Source of the DNA: a bacterium
GTDB lineage: Bacteria > SZUA-79 > Acidulodesulfobacterales > Acidulodesulfobacteraceae
Reading direction: 5' to 3'
NCBI GenBank assembly: GCA_021794255.1
Contig: JAJYRF010000019.1
Span: 1 to 64,000 of the forward strand
Length of the DNA stretch: 64,000 bases
A model generated the notes under the pieces. It saw nothing but the letters and a program-made list of their open reading frames with translations, did no database searches and had not been told where the DNA came from. Shown one piece after another: positions 38,622 through 47,011 of the stretch. Each line of letters begins with the position of its first letter. Position 1 is the stretch's first letter. Both the position numbers and the translations under genes were made by a program.

Positions 38622-39274
38622 TTTATACTCTGCTTGCTTGCGGAATATTCAAGAACTCCCTCAAGCAGTGTGAATCTGTCTAAACAAATTGTCTCACGCG
38701 GCATAGATTTTACAAAAAGTTCATTGTTTACCAATCCTCCCGTCAAATAAATTTTAGCAGGTTTTCTCGCAAACCTATACATTGACATACATATGCCTTT
38801 TATTAATCTTGCGGCGGCAATGTCAGGTTCAATGCTGGAAGCAACCATATCAAAAACATGACCCATTCCTAAAAGCCCACAAGTAGCAGTGATAAATTCT
38901 TTTTGAGGTTCTATTTTATTATAATCTAAATTTAAATAATTTCCCAAAATTTCTATAGCCTGCCCTGTAAATGCCCCGCATTCCGTATTCCAATCGCTAT
39001 GAATAAAATTGCCATTATCAAAAACAACGTACTTAGCATCTCTTGAGCCTACGTCTAATAAAGTGAAAGATTTTTCTTTTATTAATCTCTTTCCTGCATA
39101 AGAAAGAGCTATAATTTCGTTTACAGATTGTTTTGCAAATCTATTTATATTATGACCTGTTCCTATATCTGCCCTAAATGTTTTTTCAATATCGGCAATC
39201 TTTTTTACATTCTTTTCATTAGTTTCGGTATTTAAAATTTTAGCATATGTAGTTCCTGCATCTAAAAGTATCAT
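38615..39274 (-). CDS. HgdC/BadF-like ASKHA ATPase, short form
   Basis: This 219-residue protein resembles activators of 2-hydroxyacyl-CoA dehydratases: phosphate-1 motif LLDAGTTYAKIL at the N terminus, a phosphate-2-like LLDVGSRDAKYV, the Cys-containing NTECGAFTGQ and ATCGLLGMG (the two Cys that hold the dimer-bridging [4Fe-4S] cluster in HgdC), and the adenosine motif YLTGGLVNN. It is about 40 residues shorter than HgdC, and GGQD is replaced by GSRD. A diverged HgdB-like gene precedes it by 104 bp. Together they could form an ATP-driven low-potential electron-transfer pair with unknown substrate. Confidence 0.7.
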   Translation of the reverse strand: MILLDAGTTYAKILNTETNEKNVKKIADIEKTFRADIGTGHNINRFAKQSVNEIIALSYAGKRLIKEKSFTLLDVGSRDAKYVVFDNGNFIHSDWNTECGAFTGQAIEILGNYLNLDYNKIEPQKEFITATCGLLGMGHVFDMVASSIEPDIAAARLIKGICMSMYRFARKPAKIYLTGGLVNNELFVKSMPRETICLDRFTLLEGVLEYSASKQSINY

Positions 39275-39378
39275 TATAATATTTCCGCATATAATGCATA
39301 TAATATAGATAGAATATACATTTTGATAGGCAATTTTGAGAATTATAATAAAATAATAAGCAATATTGTATTAAATAA

Positions 39379-40281
39379 TCAAACCACTCCGTTAAGCTGC
39401 AAAAATGCAGTCAGCTTTGCCACAGTGCTTCTGGTAAGCCCTAAATCCATATCAATAAAAATACCTCTTGGATGTTTGCTTGCAAGATAAGATGCAAGCC
39501 CTGCTTTTGGACAAAAACTTTGTGCAAAAAAAACCGTAGGCACATCAGGGTCAAATTCTAACTCAAGTTTTAAATCGCGCGGCGTCAGGTTTTCAACACA
39601 TCTTGTCCAGCCGTAAATATGAGTTTCATCAGGAAAATAACTTGCTAAGGAAAAATCTCCCCATGGAGGCGTTCCCCAGAATGCGCATTTAGGCTTAACA
39701 TATTCAGGCTTGAACGGTTTTTTCTTTTCAATATCTCTATAGAAATAGCCTGCGATTTGACCAAATTTGTCATCTAAGGGGATACCGCTTTTGCAAATAA
39801 AATCTCCTTTCCTTTCAATATCATTATTTTTAACGCGGGTTAATTTTATTTTTAATTCATTTACAATAAAATCTGCAACAAATCCCATTTCATTACATCT
39901 TGCTATTTCTGAATCTTCAATTATTATCTCCGATATAGGATTTCTTCCCACAAGAACGGAATCAACAACATCCTCAGTCCAATAATCAGTTGCGGCTAAA
40001 ATATTGGCTATAATCCGTTTAATTTGGGCGCAATATGCTTTGGGAAGAATATTTTCCGTAGGTTCGGTAATTAATTGATCTACCTTGTACATATCTAAAG
40101 ATAAGATAATAGCATTTTTTTTAATGAGGTCTTCCATAATTTCTTTTGGAGGAATACCGATAATTCCAACAAACGGCTTGTCTTTAGGGTTTTGAAGAAA
40201 CGATTTTTCTTTGCCCTTAACAAATCCGTGCTTTGTTAAAACCATATCTTGCATAGGGCTGTAACCGGTATTATCTTCCAC
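39379..40281 (-). CDS. HgdB-like (2-hydroxyacyl-CoA dehydratase D-component family) protein, divergent
   Basis: The roughly 300-residue protein has the N-terminal pattern of HgdB-type proteins (FVGIIGIPPKEIMEDLI, then LPKAYCAQIKRIIANI) and six spread Cys residues (AYCAQ, IARCNEM, FICKSG, PKCAFWG, TRCVEN, SFCPKAG) that could bind an iron-sulfur cluster. Assignment is supported mainly by the adjacent HgdC-like ATPase. A TTG at 40311 is in frame, but GTG at 40281 has a GAGG 9 bp upstream and is preferred. The true substrate is unknown; a double-cubane-type reductase is another possibility. Confidence 0.5.
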   Translation of the reverse strand: MEDNTGYSPMQDMVLTKHGFVKGKEKSFLQNPKDKPFVGIIGIPPKEIMEDLIKKNAIILSLDMYKVDQLITEPTENILPKAYCAQIKRIIANILAATDYWTEDVVDSVLVGRNPISEIIIEDSEIARCNEMGFVADFIVNELKIKLTRVKNNDIERKGDFICKSGIPLDDKFGQIAGYFYRDIEKKKPFKPEYVKPKCAFWGTPPWGDFSLASYFPDETHIYGWTRCVENLTPRDLKLELEFDPDVPTVFFAQSFCPKAGLASYLASKHPRGIFIDMDLGLTRSTVAKLTAFLQLNGVV

Positions 40282-40532
40282 TTTTGTAATCCTCAAATTT
40301 AATATAAACAATATCTTAAGATATACTAAAGATATATTATTAGATATATAATTAGATATATAATTTTATTTTTATTTGCTTAAGTTTTAATATAAGATAT
40401 ATTTTAATATAAAATTTTAACTTTAAATATGACTTTTATCACGCAAGATATGAATATATACAACAAACATTTAAATAATAGTTCATTTATTAATTATGTC
40501 AAAAAATGCTAAAATAATTTTAAAATATTAAA

Positions 40533-41456
40533 TCAGCAAATATCGCATATATATTCTTCCGCCGCAGTTGCAGCCAATGCTCCATCACCAACAGCCGTGG
40601 CAACTTGAAGCAGTTTTTTTGCACGAACGTCCCCAGCGCAAAAAACTCCCGGCATAGATGTCATAAGAGTATATGGATCTGTTTTAATGAAACCATATTC
40701 ATCTTTTTCAATATTGTTTACAAAAGATGTTTGCGGTTTTATACCGACGAATATAAAAACTCCCTTAACAGAAATTATAGTCCTTTCTTTAGTTTTTACG
40801 TTTTCTATCGTTAATGATTCAACTGTCTTAGAGCCATTTATTAAAATCGGTATATGTTCTAAATTAAGTATAACATTTTTGGCATTATGAAGTCTTTCCT
40901 GAATAATCTTTTCTGCCCTTAGCTCTTTCCTTCTGTGTATCAAAACAATAGAATTTACAATTCTGGCAAGATAATTAGCTTCTTTAACGGCGGTATCGCC
41001 TCCGCCTATAACTGCAATATCCTGATCTCTAAAAAATGGACCATCGCAGGTTGCGCAATATGAAACTCCTCTGCCTGTAAGTTCTTTTTCTCCAGGTATT
41101 CCGAGCTTTTTAGGGGATGCTCCGACGGCAATAATAACAGTCTTCGTATCGTAATCAGCTTCCACGCCTTTTAATGTCTTGGTCTCGCCATTATCTTTAT
41201 TATCTTTAATTTCTTTTATCTCGTCGTAAACTATTTTTAATCCTAAACTTTTAGCATGTTCTTCAAATTTATCCATAAGTTCTGCCCCTGAAATAGACGG
41301 AAAACCGGGGTAATTTTCAATAACATCGGAGACGGCAACCTGCCCCCCTGTGGCCATTTTTTCTATCAATATAATGTTAAGCCTTGCTCTTAAAGCATAT
41401 ATCGCGGCAGACAAACCTGCAGGACCACCCCCTATAATTACCATATCATAAACCAT
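40533..41456 (-). CDS. trxB: Thioredoxin-disulfide reductase
   Basis: This FAD/NADPH flavoprotein reduces thioredoxin. The 307-residue protein has the FAD motif IIGGGPAGLSAA near residue 7, the redox pair Cys134/Cys137 (YCATCDGPF), the NADPH motif IGGGDTAVKEA, and the C-terminal FAD motif GVFCAGDVRAKKLLQVATA. GGGAGG lies before the ATG. It lies upstream of the HgdB/HgdC-like pair on the same strand with a 251-bp gap. It may feed Tpx (2281-2781) through thioredoxin. Confidence 0.97.
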   Translation of the reverse strand: MVYDMVIIGGGPAGLSAAIYALRARLNIILIEKMATGGQVAVSDVIENYPGFPSISGAELMDKFEEHAKSLGLKIVYDEIKEIKDNKDNGETKTLKGVEADYDTKTVIIAVGASPKKLGIPGEKELTGRGVSYCATCDGPFFRDQDIAVIGGGDTAVKEANYLARIVNSIVLIHRRKELRAEKIIQERLHNAKNVILNLEHIPILINGSKTVESLTIENVKTKERTIISVKGVFIFVGIKPQTSFVNNIEKDEYGFIKTDPYTLMTSMPGVFCAGDVRAKKLLQVATAVGDGALAATAAEEYICDIC

Positions 41457-41535
41457 TTTACCTCCCTTAAAATTTATTTAAAAAATATTTAACTTAATTA
41501 AATATTAATTATAGTTTATTTGTATTTTAATTATA

Positions 41536-41590
41536 TTATATATTTATACATTATAATATTGCGGGTAAATTATAATGTATAAATATATAA
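41536..41590. repeat. Perfect 22-bp inverted repeat with 11-base loop
   Basis: Arms 41536-41557 and 41569-41590 are exact reverse complements around attgcgggtaa. It lies 80 bp upstream of trxB and 307 bp upstream of the divergent permease gene. It may be a cruciform operator, an attenuator-like hairpin or a miniature-element remnant. Confidence 0.8.
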
Positions 41591-41666
41591 AGATGCGAAG
41601 ATTAATTTTAATATTTTTTGAAAATCATCATAAATACAATTAAGTAAAATTCATATAGTATATAGT

Positions 41667-41746
41667 AATTCCCGCGAATGCTGAAATTGCCTATATAAAT
41701 TTCTATAGGCAATTATATAAACAATTATATAAACAATTATATTGTT
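41667..41746. repeat. Degenerate REP-like fragment with hairpin and 12-bp tandem copies
   Basis: attcccgcgaatgc (from 41668) recalls the palindromic core at 1815-1886. It is followed by an 11-bp hairpin aattgcctata-N8-tataggcaatt (41685-41714) and two and a half copies of aattatataaac (41711-41744). The remaining gap up to 41897 holds only A/T-rich sequence. Confidence 0.5.
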
Positions 41747-41896
41747 GAATTTTTTGCATTTATATTATAATTTAAAAAATATTTGTGTAGTATTTTATTT
41801 TATTATTAAATTTAAATATTAAATATTAATAAAAATATATTTTTATATTTTATAATAATATTGAATCATATTAATTAAATATTATAAATCAAACTA

Positions 41897-43471
41897 TTGA
41901 AAAAATCATTAAAAAAATCATTAAATCTTTTGCAGCTTACCTTTGCTTCTACCGGTGCCATAATCGGCTCAGGCTGGCTGCTCGGAATATATTTTAGCGC
42001 AAAATATGCGGGTCCTTCATCTATTATCTCCTGGATAGCGGGCGGTTTTGCTATAATACTTATAGCGCTTGTTTACAGCGAATTAGGAAGTATGCTGCCG
42101 TTAGTAGGCGGTATTGCAAGATATCCTAAGTATACGCACGGCGCTCTTTTAGGTTTTATTTCAAGCTGGATATTGGTAATATCGGGGGCAGCCGTTAGTT
42201 CAATAGAAGCGGAGGCTTCAGTCCAATATCTAAACTATTATATTCCCGGGCTTTATATAAATTCTTCGCTTACGCCTTCAGGTTTATTGATAACATTTTT
42301 TATACTTATGTTATTTTTTATTATTAATATATTCGGAGTAAAAATTTTTGCGAAAACTAATACGTTTTTAACATGGTTTAAATTAGCCATACCTGTAATT
42401 GTTGCATCAGGTTTAATGTATGCCGCTTTTAAAAATAATAATATTTCATCTCTGAATCATTACAGTTTTATGCCTTACGGATTTGGCGGAATGATGAAAA
42501 GCATATCTTTAGGCGGCATTATGTTCTCTTTTTTAGGATTTAGGCAATCAGTAGAACTTGCCGGCGAATCTAAAAATCCGGGCAGAGATGTTCCGTTGGC
42601 TACCATAATATCGGTGATTATCGGAATAATTATTTATGGAGCACTGTCTGTAAGTTTTATTTTAGCGGTTCCCTTCGTAAAATCAAATAATTGGCATGCC
42701 TTAAATTATTCTTCTCCTTTTATAAGCTTATCTCAAAACTATAACCTGATTTTTTTGACGGTGCTTATAATTATCGGCGCTATTATTTCTCCGTTTGGAA
42801 CAGGATTGACATATATGGGTACTACTTCAAGAGTCGGCTACGCTATGTCAAAAATTAATTTTTTGCCGCGTAAACTTTCGCAGCTCAACAAATACGGCAT
42901 TGCATATATTTCGCTTGTTTTTATATTTTGTCTTTCCGCCATATATCTAATGCCTTTTCCAAGCTGGCAATCTTTAGTAGGAATAATAACGTCAAGTATT
43001 GTATTTACTTATATACTCGGTCCGGTAAGCCTGATGTCTTTCAGAAAGCTGGCGCCAAACCTTAAAAGACCATTTTATCTTCCTTTTGCTACCATAATAT
43101 CTCCAATCGCTTTTATTATCGGCTCGTTAATAATTTACTGGTCCGGCTTCGGAGTTTTATGGAAACTTTTTATCGGTATAACGGCAGGATGTATTATATT
43201 TATAATAAAAGATTATAAGAAGAAAAATTTTAAAAGAAATTTTCTGCCTGGACTCTGGTTTTTATTTTATATAATTACGATAATAATTTTATCATATTTA
43301 GGAAGCAAAAATTTTGGCGGGATAAATTTGCTCATATTTCCGTATGACATAATAGCGGTTATCATAGCTTCTTTAATCTACTATGCTATATCTATACAAA
43401 CATTTATTAAAACAGACGAAATTAAAATGATTTTGGAAGAACAGTTTATAAGTGAAGAATTTGACGAATAA
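41897..43471 (+). CDS. APC-superfamily amino acid permease
   Basis: The 524-residue protein has about 12-14 membrane helices and the APC helix-1 motif ASTGAIIGSGWLLG near the N terminus; the substrate cannot be told. The start is TTG at 41897; an in-frame TAA lies 12 bp upstream and no ATG or GTG is available before the first helix, so TTG is the only usual start. No ribosome-binding site precedes it. The C-terminal hydrophobic part followed by an acidic tail (EEQFISEEFDE) is normal for the family. It is convergent with an MFS gene 26 bp away. Confidence 0.9.
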   Translation: MKKSLKKSLNLLQLTFASTGAIIGSGWLLGIYFSAKYAGPSSIISWIAGGFAIILIALVYSELGSMLPLVGGIARYPKYTHGALLGFISSWILVISGAAVSSIEAEASVQYLNYYIPGLYINSSLTPSGLLITFFILMLFFIINIFGVKIFAKTNTFLTWFKLAIPVIVASGLMYAAFKNNNISSLNHYSFMPYGFGGMMKSISLGGIMFSFLGFRQSVELAGESKNPGRDVPLATIISVIIGIIIYGALSVSFILAVPFVKSNNWHALNYSSPFISLSQNYNLIFLTVLIIIGAIISPFGTGLTYMGTTSRVGYAMSKINFLPRKLSQLNKYGIAYISLVFIFCLSAIYLMPFPSWQSLVGIITSSIVFTYILGPVSLMSFRKLAPNLKRPFYLPFATIISPIAFIIGSLIIYWSGFGVLWKLFIGITAGCIIFIIKDYKKKNFKRNFLPGLWFLFYIITIIILSYLGSKNFGGINLLIFPYDIIAVIIASLIYYAISIQTFIKTDEIKMILEEQFISEEFDE

Positions 43472-43497
43472 TATTGCATCGGTAAACTAAAATTGTT

Positions 43498-44676
43498 TTA
43501 CCTATTATTTTTTAATTTTTTAGGAGATAACCTGTTTATCATAATATATAGGGCGGCGGAACATACGACTAAAATAACAGGAATAATTCCAAAATAATTT
43601 TTAAATAAAAATCCTGCAAGAACCCCTCCCGCAAAACTTCCGGAAAATTGAAAAGTATTATATATGCCCATTGATGTTCCAACAAAAGAAGGATCTGAAA
43701 CCGAAGAAACTAAAGACGGCATTATAGGTTCGGTAATTGAAAATCCAATGAAAAATAAAATGCCTCCTATTATTATAACAGGCAGCGCATACATTTCACT
43801 ATTCGAAAATACAAACAATGCTGAAATTCCCATCAGCAGATAACTTAATTTAAGTAAATGAGTTTCATATCCCATATCAGCTTTTTTTGATGCCTTCATC
43901 ATTGCAAATAAAGAAAATATAACCATAGGGATTAGCACTTTATAATAATCCGCCATTCCCAACCGCAATTTGACTATCATCGGAAGCGCAAAAAAGAAAA
44001 CCATCATAAAAAACGATAATATAAAGCCCTGAATAGAAAGATTGGCAACTATTTTATTTTTAAATATAGTTATAAATCTACCAAAAGACATTTCTACTTT
44101 TTTAAGAATTTTTTTATTTTTAGGTTCTTCTATAAATAAATAAATAAAAATTGCAGACAATATTCCAAGCGCACCTGAAAAATAAAATAAAAACGGATAT
44201 CCAAAATATAACGAAAGAATCGGTCCAAGAACTATGCCTACTACAAAACTCAAACCGACAGGAATTCCAAGATACGCAAGAGCTGTAGCCCTCTGGTTTT
44301 CCGAAACCGTATCGGCAACAAGGGCAAAGGCAACGGAGCTTTCAGCGGCAACCCCCTGTAAAAATCTTAATAAAATCAATTCCAAAATATTGGAAGAAAA
44401 ACCTATTAAAATAGTAAAAATGCCAAAAAGCAGCATTCCTGCGAAAAGTATGTTCTTTCTGCCGTATTTATCCGATAAATATCCGAAAGGTATCTGAAAT
44501 ATTGCCCTTGATAGACCGTATATTCCAAATGCAAGACCTATAAGCAGATAACTGTTTGTAAATTGGCGGGCATACAATGTAAAGACTGGTAATATCAAAA
44601 AAACGGCCAGCATTCTTAATCCTACAACGGAACTCATTGCGCTGATAGTTTTTTTTTGGGCAGATGTAAACGGCAT
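43498..44676 (-). CDS. Major facilitator superfamily transporter (DHA1-like)
   Basis: The 392-residue protein has 12 membrane helices and the MFS loop 2-3 motif (GYLSDKYGRKNILFAG) plus a helix-5-like GIVLGPILSLYFGYPFLFY, as in drug/H+ antiporters of the DHA1 group. Substrate unknown. AAGGAT lies before the ATG. It stands alone. Confidence 0.92.
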   Translation of the reverse strand: MPFTSAQKKTISAMSSVVGLRMLAVFLILPVFTLYARQFTNSYLLIGLAFGIYGLSRAIFQIPFGYLSDKYGRKNILFAGMLLFGIFTILIGFSSNILELILLRFLQGVAAESSVAFALVADTVSENQRATALAYLGIPVGLSFVVGIVLGPILSLYFGYPFLFYFSGALGILSAIFIYLFIEEPKNKKILKKVEMSFGRFITIFKNKIVANLSIQGFILSFFMMVFFFALPMIVKLRLGMADYYKVLIPMVIFSLFAMMKASKKADMGYETHLLKLSYLLMGISALFVFSNSEMYALPVIIIGGILFFIGFSITEPIMPSLVSSVSDPSFVGTSMGIYNTFQFSGSFAGGVLAGFLFKNYFGIIPVILVVCSAALYIMINRLSPKKLKNNR

Positions 44677-44938
44677 ATAAAATTATATCCTTTACTTAAC
44701 TATAATGAATGTTTTTAAATTCCTTCTAAATATTAATATTTAATTTATATTTGAATTATATCAAAACTTTTATTGTCTTCTGTAGAATAAATCTTACTCT
44801 ATATACAATATATAATTAATTAAAAGGTTAAAACTAAGCGCTAAAAATTATTACCCACTTTTATAAATTTTTCTCAGTCTCAATATATAAATATAAGTTA
44901 TAAATATATAATTATAAGTTATAAATATATTGCAGATT

Positions 44939-45775
44939 TTATTTCCCCTGCCTTATCTGACGGAACTGATAGCTTCTGATAGCTCTTAAAAAATCAATTT
45001 TTCTGAATTCCGGCCAGTAAGCATCGCAAAAATAATATTCGCTGTAAGCGCTTTGCCATAATAAAAAACCTGAAAGTCTGACTTCTCCGCTTGTCCTTAT
45101 AATAAGTTCCGGATCCGGAACATCGGTAGCGTAAAGATACTTAGAAATATTATCAACTGTTATGAGATTTGAAAGCCCGCCGCAAGAGAATGCCGGAGAA
45201 TAAATTTCACTTTTATAATTTTCATCTTTTTTTATAGCAGACGATATATCATAAAAATTATCCGCTATAAATTTACTGAGTGCATCGCAAATTTCCTGCC
45301 TGCCGCCGTAACCTAAAGCAATATACAAATAAAGATTAGAATACGAATTTGTTTTTTCTTCCAGTCGTTTAATTACGTCTTTTAAATCATCCGGAAGCAA
45401 ATCTTTTTTGCCTATAATACTAACTTTTATTTTATTTTTATCAATAAAATCGGAGTCTATATATAATTCTAATTTAGATTTTATAATATTAAAAAGTGAA
45501 TTTACTTCTCCTTCTCTCCTGTTAAAATTATCGGTAGAAAATCCCCAAATGGTAACAATTTTAATCTTAAGTTCTAAGCACCATAAGATTACCTCGTCAA
45601 TCTTATCGGCGCCTTGCCTGTGTCCTTGAGACACATTTGTAAAACCTTTTCTTTCTGCGTATCTGCGGTTGCCGTCAAGTATAATTCCAACATGAGAAGG
45701 TGCCTTTTTATCAGATACTTCTTTATTTAATTTTTTTTCATAAAAATAATAAATCAATTTTTTTAAAAAAAACAT
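44939..45775 (-). CDS. uppS: Isoprenyl (undecaprenyl) diphosphate synthase
   Basis: This cis-prenyltransferase makes the C55 lipid carrier for cell-wall synthesis. Family motifs are HVGIILDGNRRYAERKG (catalytic Asp), TIWGFSTDNFNR, YGGRQEI and RTSGEVRLSGFLLWQSAYSE. At 278 residues it is slightly longer than UppS because of an N-terminal basic stretch (about 27 residues) and a loop near residue 190. No ribosome-binding site. The usual cdsA/frr neighbours are absent. Confidence 0.92.
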   Translation of the reverse strand: MFFLKKLIYYFYEKKLNKEVSDKKAPSHVGIILDGNRRYAERKGFTNVSQGHRQGADKIDEVILWCLELKIKIVTIWGFSTDNFNRREGEVNSLFNIIKSKLELYIDSDFIDKNKIKVSIIGKKDLLPDDLKDVIKRLEEKTNSYSNLYLYIALGYGGRQEICDALSKFIADNFYDISSAIKKDENYKSEIYSPAFSCGGLSNLITVDNISKYLYATDVPDPELIIRTSGEVRLSGFLLWQSAYSEYYFCDAYWPEFRKIDFLRAIRSYQFRQIRQGK

Positions 45776-46001
45776 ATTAGTAAATGATATACATTTGGTA
45801 TATTATATTTATTTATATTATATTTATATAATGACTTTAATAAATATATAGCATATTACATTATATTATGAAATTTAAATATAGTTAATATTAATATAAT
45901 CTCATTAAAATTAATGGTTATATTAACTGACTATTATATTAGTAAATTAATAAATTAATTTAATTAAAACCAAACATAAATATTATTATATATTATTAAA
46001 T

Positions 46002-46835
46002 ATGCCTTATGTCACAATACATGAAAAAATAGAAATATTTTATATATTGCATAAAAAAAATGAGCAGACAAAAACTATCGTATTAATCCATGGTGCCGGC
46101 GGCAACCATTTATCTATGCTTTATATTTTTGATTATATTAAAAAAAAATGGGGCAATTTTTTTAATATTCTAATATTTGACCTTCCTTTTCATTATAAAT
46201 CAACTTATGTTGAAAATACAAATAATAATATAGTAAATAAAAAAATTAATATTAATTTTTACTCATCAGCTTTAAAAGAACTTCTTGAAAAGTTGCATTT
46301 AATTTCTAAAAAAAATATAATATTAATTGGTCATTCTATGGGGGTTCAAGTATGCTTAAAGTATGCTTCCCTTTTTGCCGAAAATATCAATAAAATTATG
46401 ATCATAGCAGGATGCGATAATATTCATATAAAAGACGGTTTTATTTTAAGTTTGTATAATAATTACGATAGAACAATTAAGCTGTTTTTAAAAGACGCCT
46501 ATTCCAAAGAAACATATTCTGATAAAATTAAATTTCAAAATGCTATTAATGACATAAACAGAACATATTATGAAATTGTTATAAATGATTTTATTGCAGT
46601 TAAATCTTTTGAGACTGATAAAGAAATTAATTTTTCCGAATTAAATAAAAAAAACATTTATTTTAATATTTTATACTCAAATCAAGATAAAATTATAAAT
46701 AAAAATTGCATATTTGCGCTAAAAAATAAATTATCTTGCGCTAAATTAAGTCTAATAGAAAATAAAAGTCATATAGAAATTATTTTTAGCGGTTATAAAT
46801 TAAATAATTTTATAGATAAATTTTTAGAACAATAA
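46002..46835 (+). CDS. Alpha/beta-fold hydrolase
   Basis: The 277-residue protein has the oxyanion motif LIHGAGGNH, the nucleophile elbow GHSMG with Ser112, and a C-terminal His257 (NKSHIEIIF); a likely acid Asp lies in SNQDKI near residue 227. It is rich in Asn, Ile and Lys, matching the local base composition. No signal peptide. Esterase, lipase or C-C hydrolase activity is possible; the substrate cannot be predicted. Confidence 0.85.
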   Translation: MPYVTIHEKIEIFYILHKKNEQTKTIVLIHGAGGNHLSMLYIFDYIKKKWGNFFNILIFDLPFHYKSTYVENTNNNIVNKKININFYSSALKELLEKLHLISKKNIILIGHSMGVQVCLKYASLFAENINKIMIIAGCDNIHIKDGFILSLYNNYDRTIKLFLKDAYSKETYSDKIKFQNAINDINRTYYEIVINDFIAVKSFETDKEINFSELNKKNIYFNILYSNQDKIINKNCIFALKNKLSCAKLSLIENKSHIEIIFSGYKLNNFIDKFLEQ

Positions 46836-46841
46836 ATTTTT

Positions 46842-46869
46842 ATTGACATCACAATAGCAATAGTTATAA
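46842..46869 (+). promoter_or_regulatory. Candidate promoter of aspS
   Basis: TTGACA (46842-46847) and TATAAA (46864-46869) are 16 bp apart, about 140 bp upstream of the aspS start. Confidence 0.45.
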
Positions 46870-47011
46870 ACTTAAAAATTGAATTTAAACTCCCTTCTTT
46901 ATATTTATACGTATTAATATATTAATTTAATTATAATTAATTTTACTTTATATTTAATAATATTTAACCAAAATAAAATATTATTAATTATTTTATTTAA
47001 GAGGTAATTTT

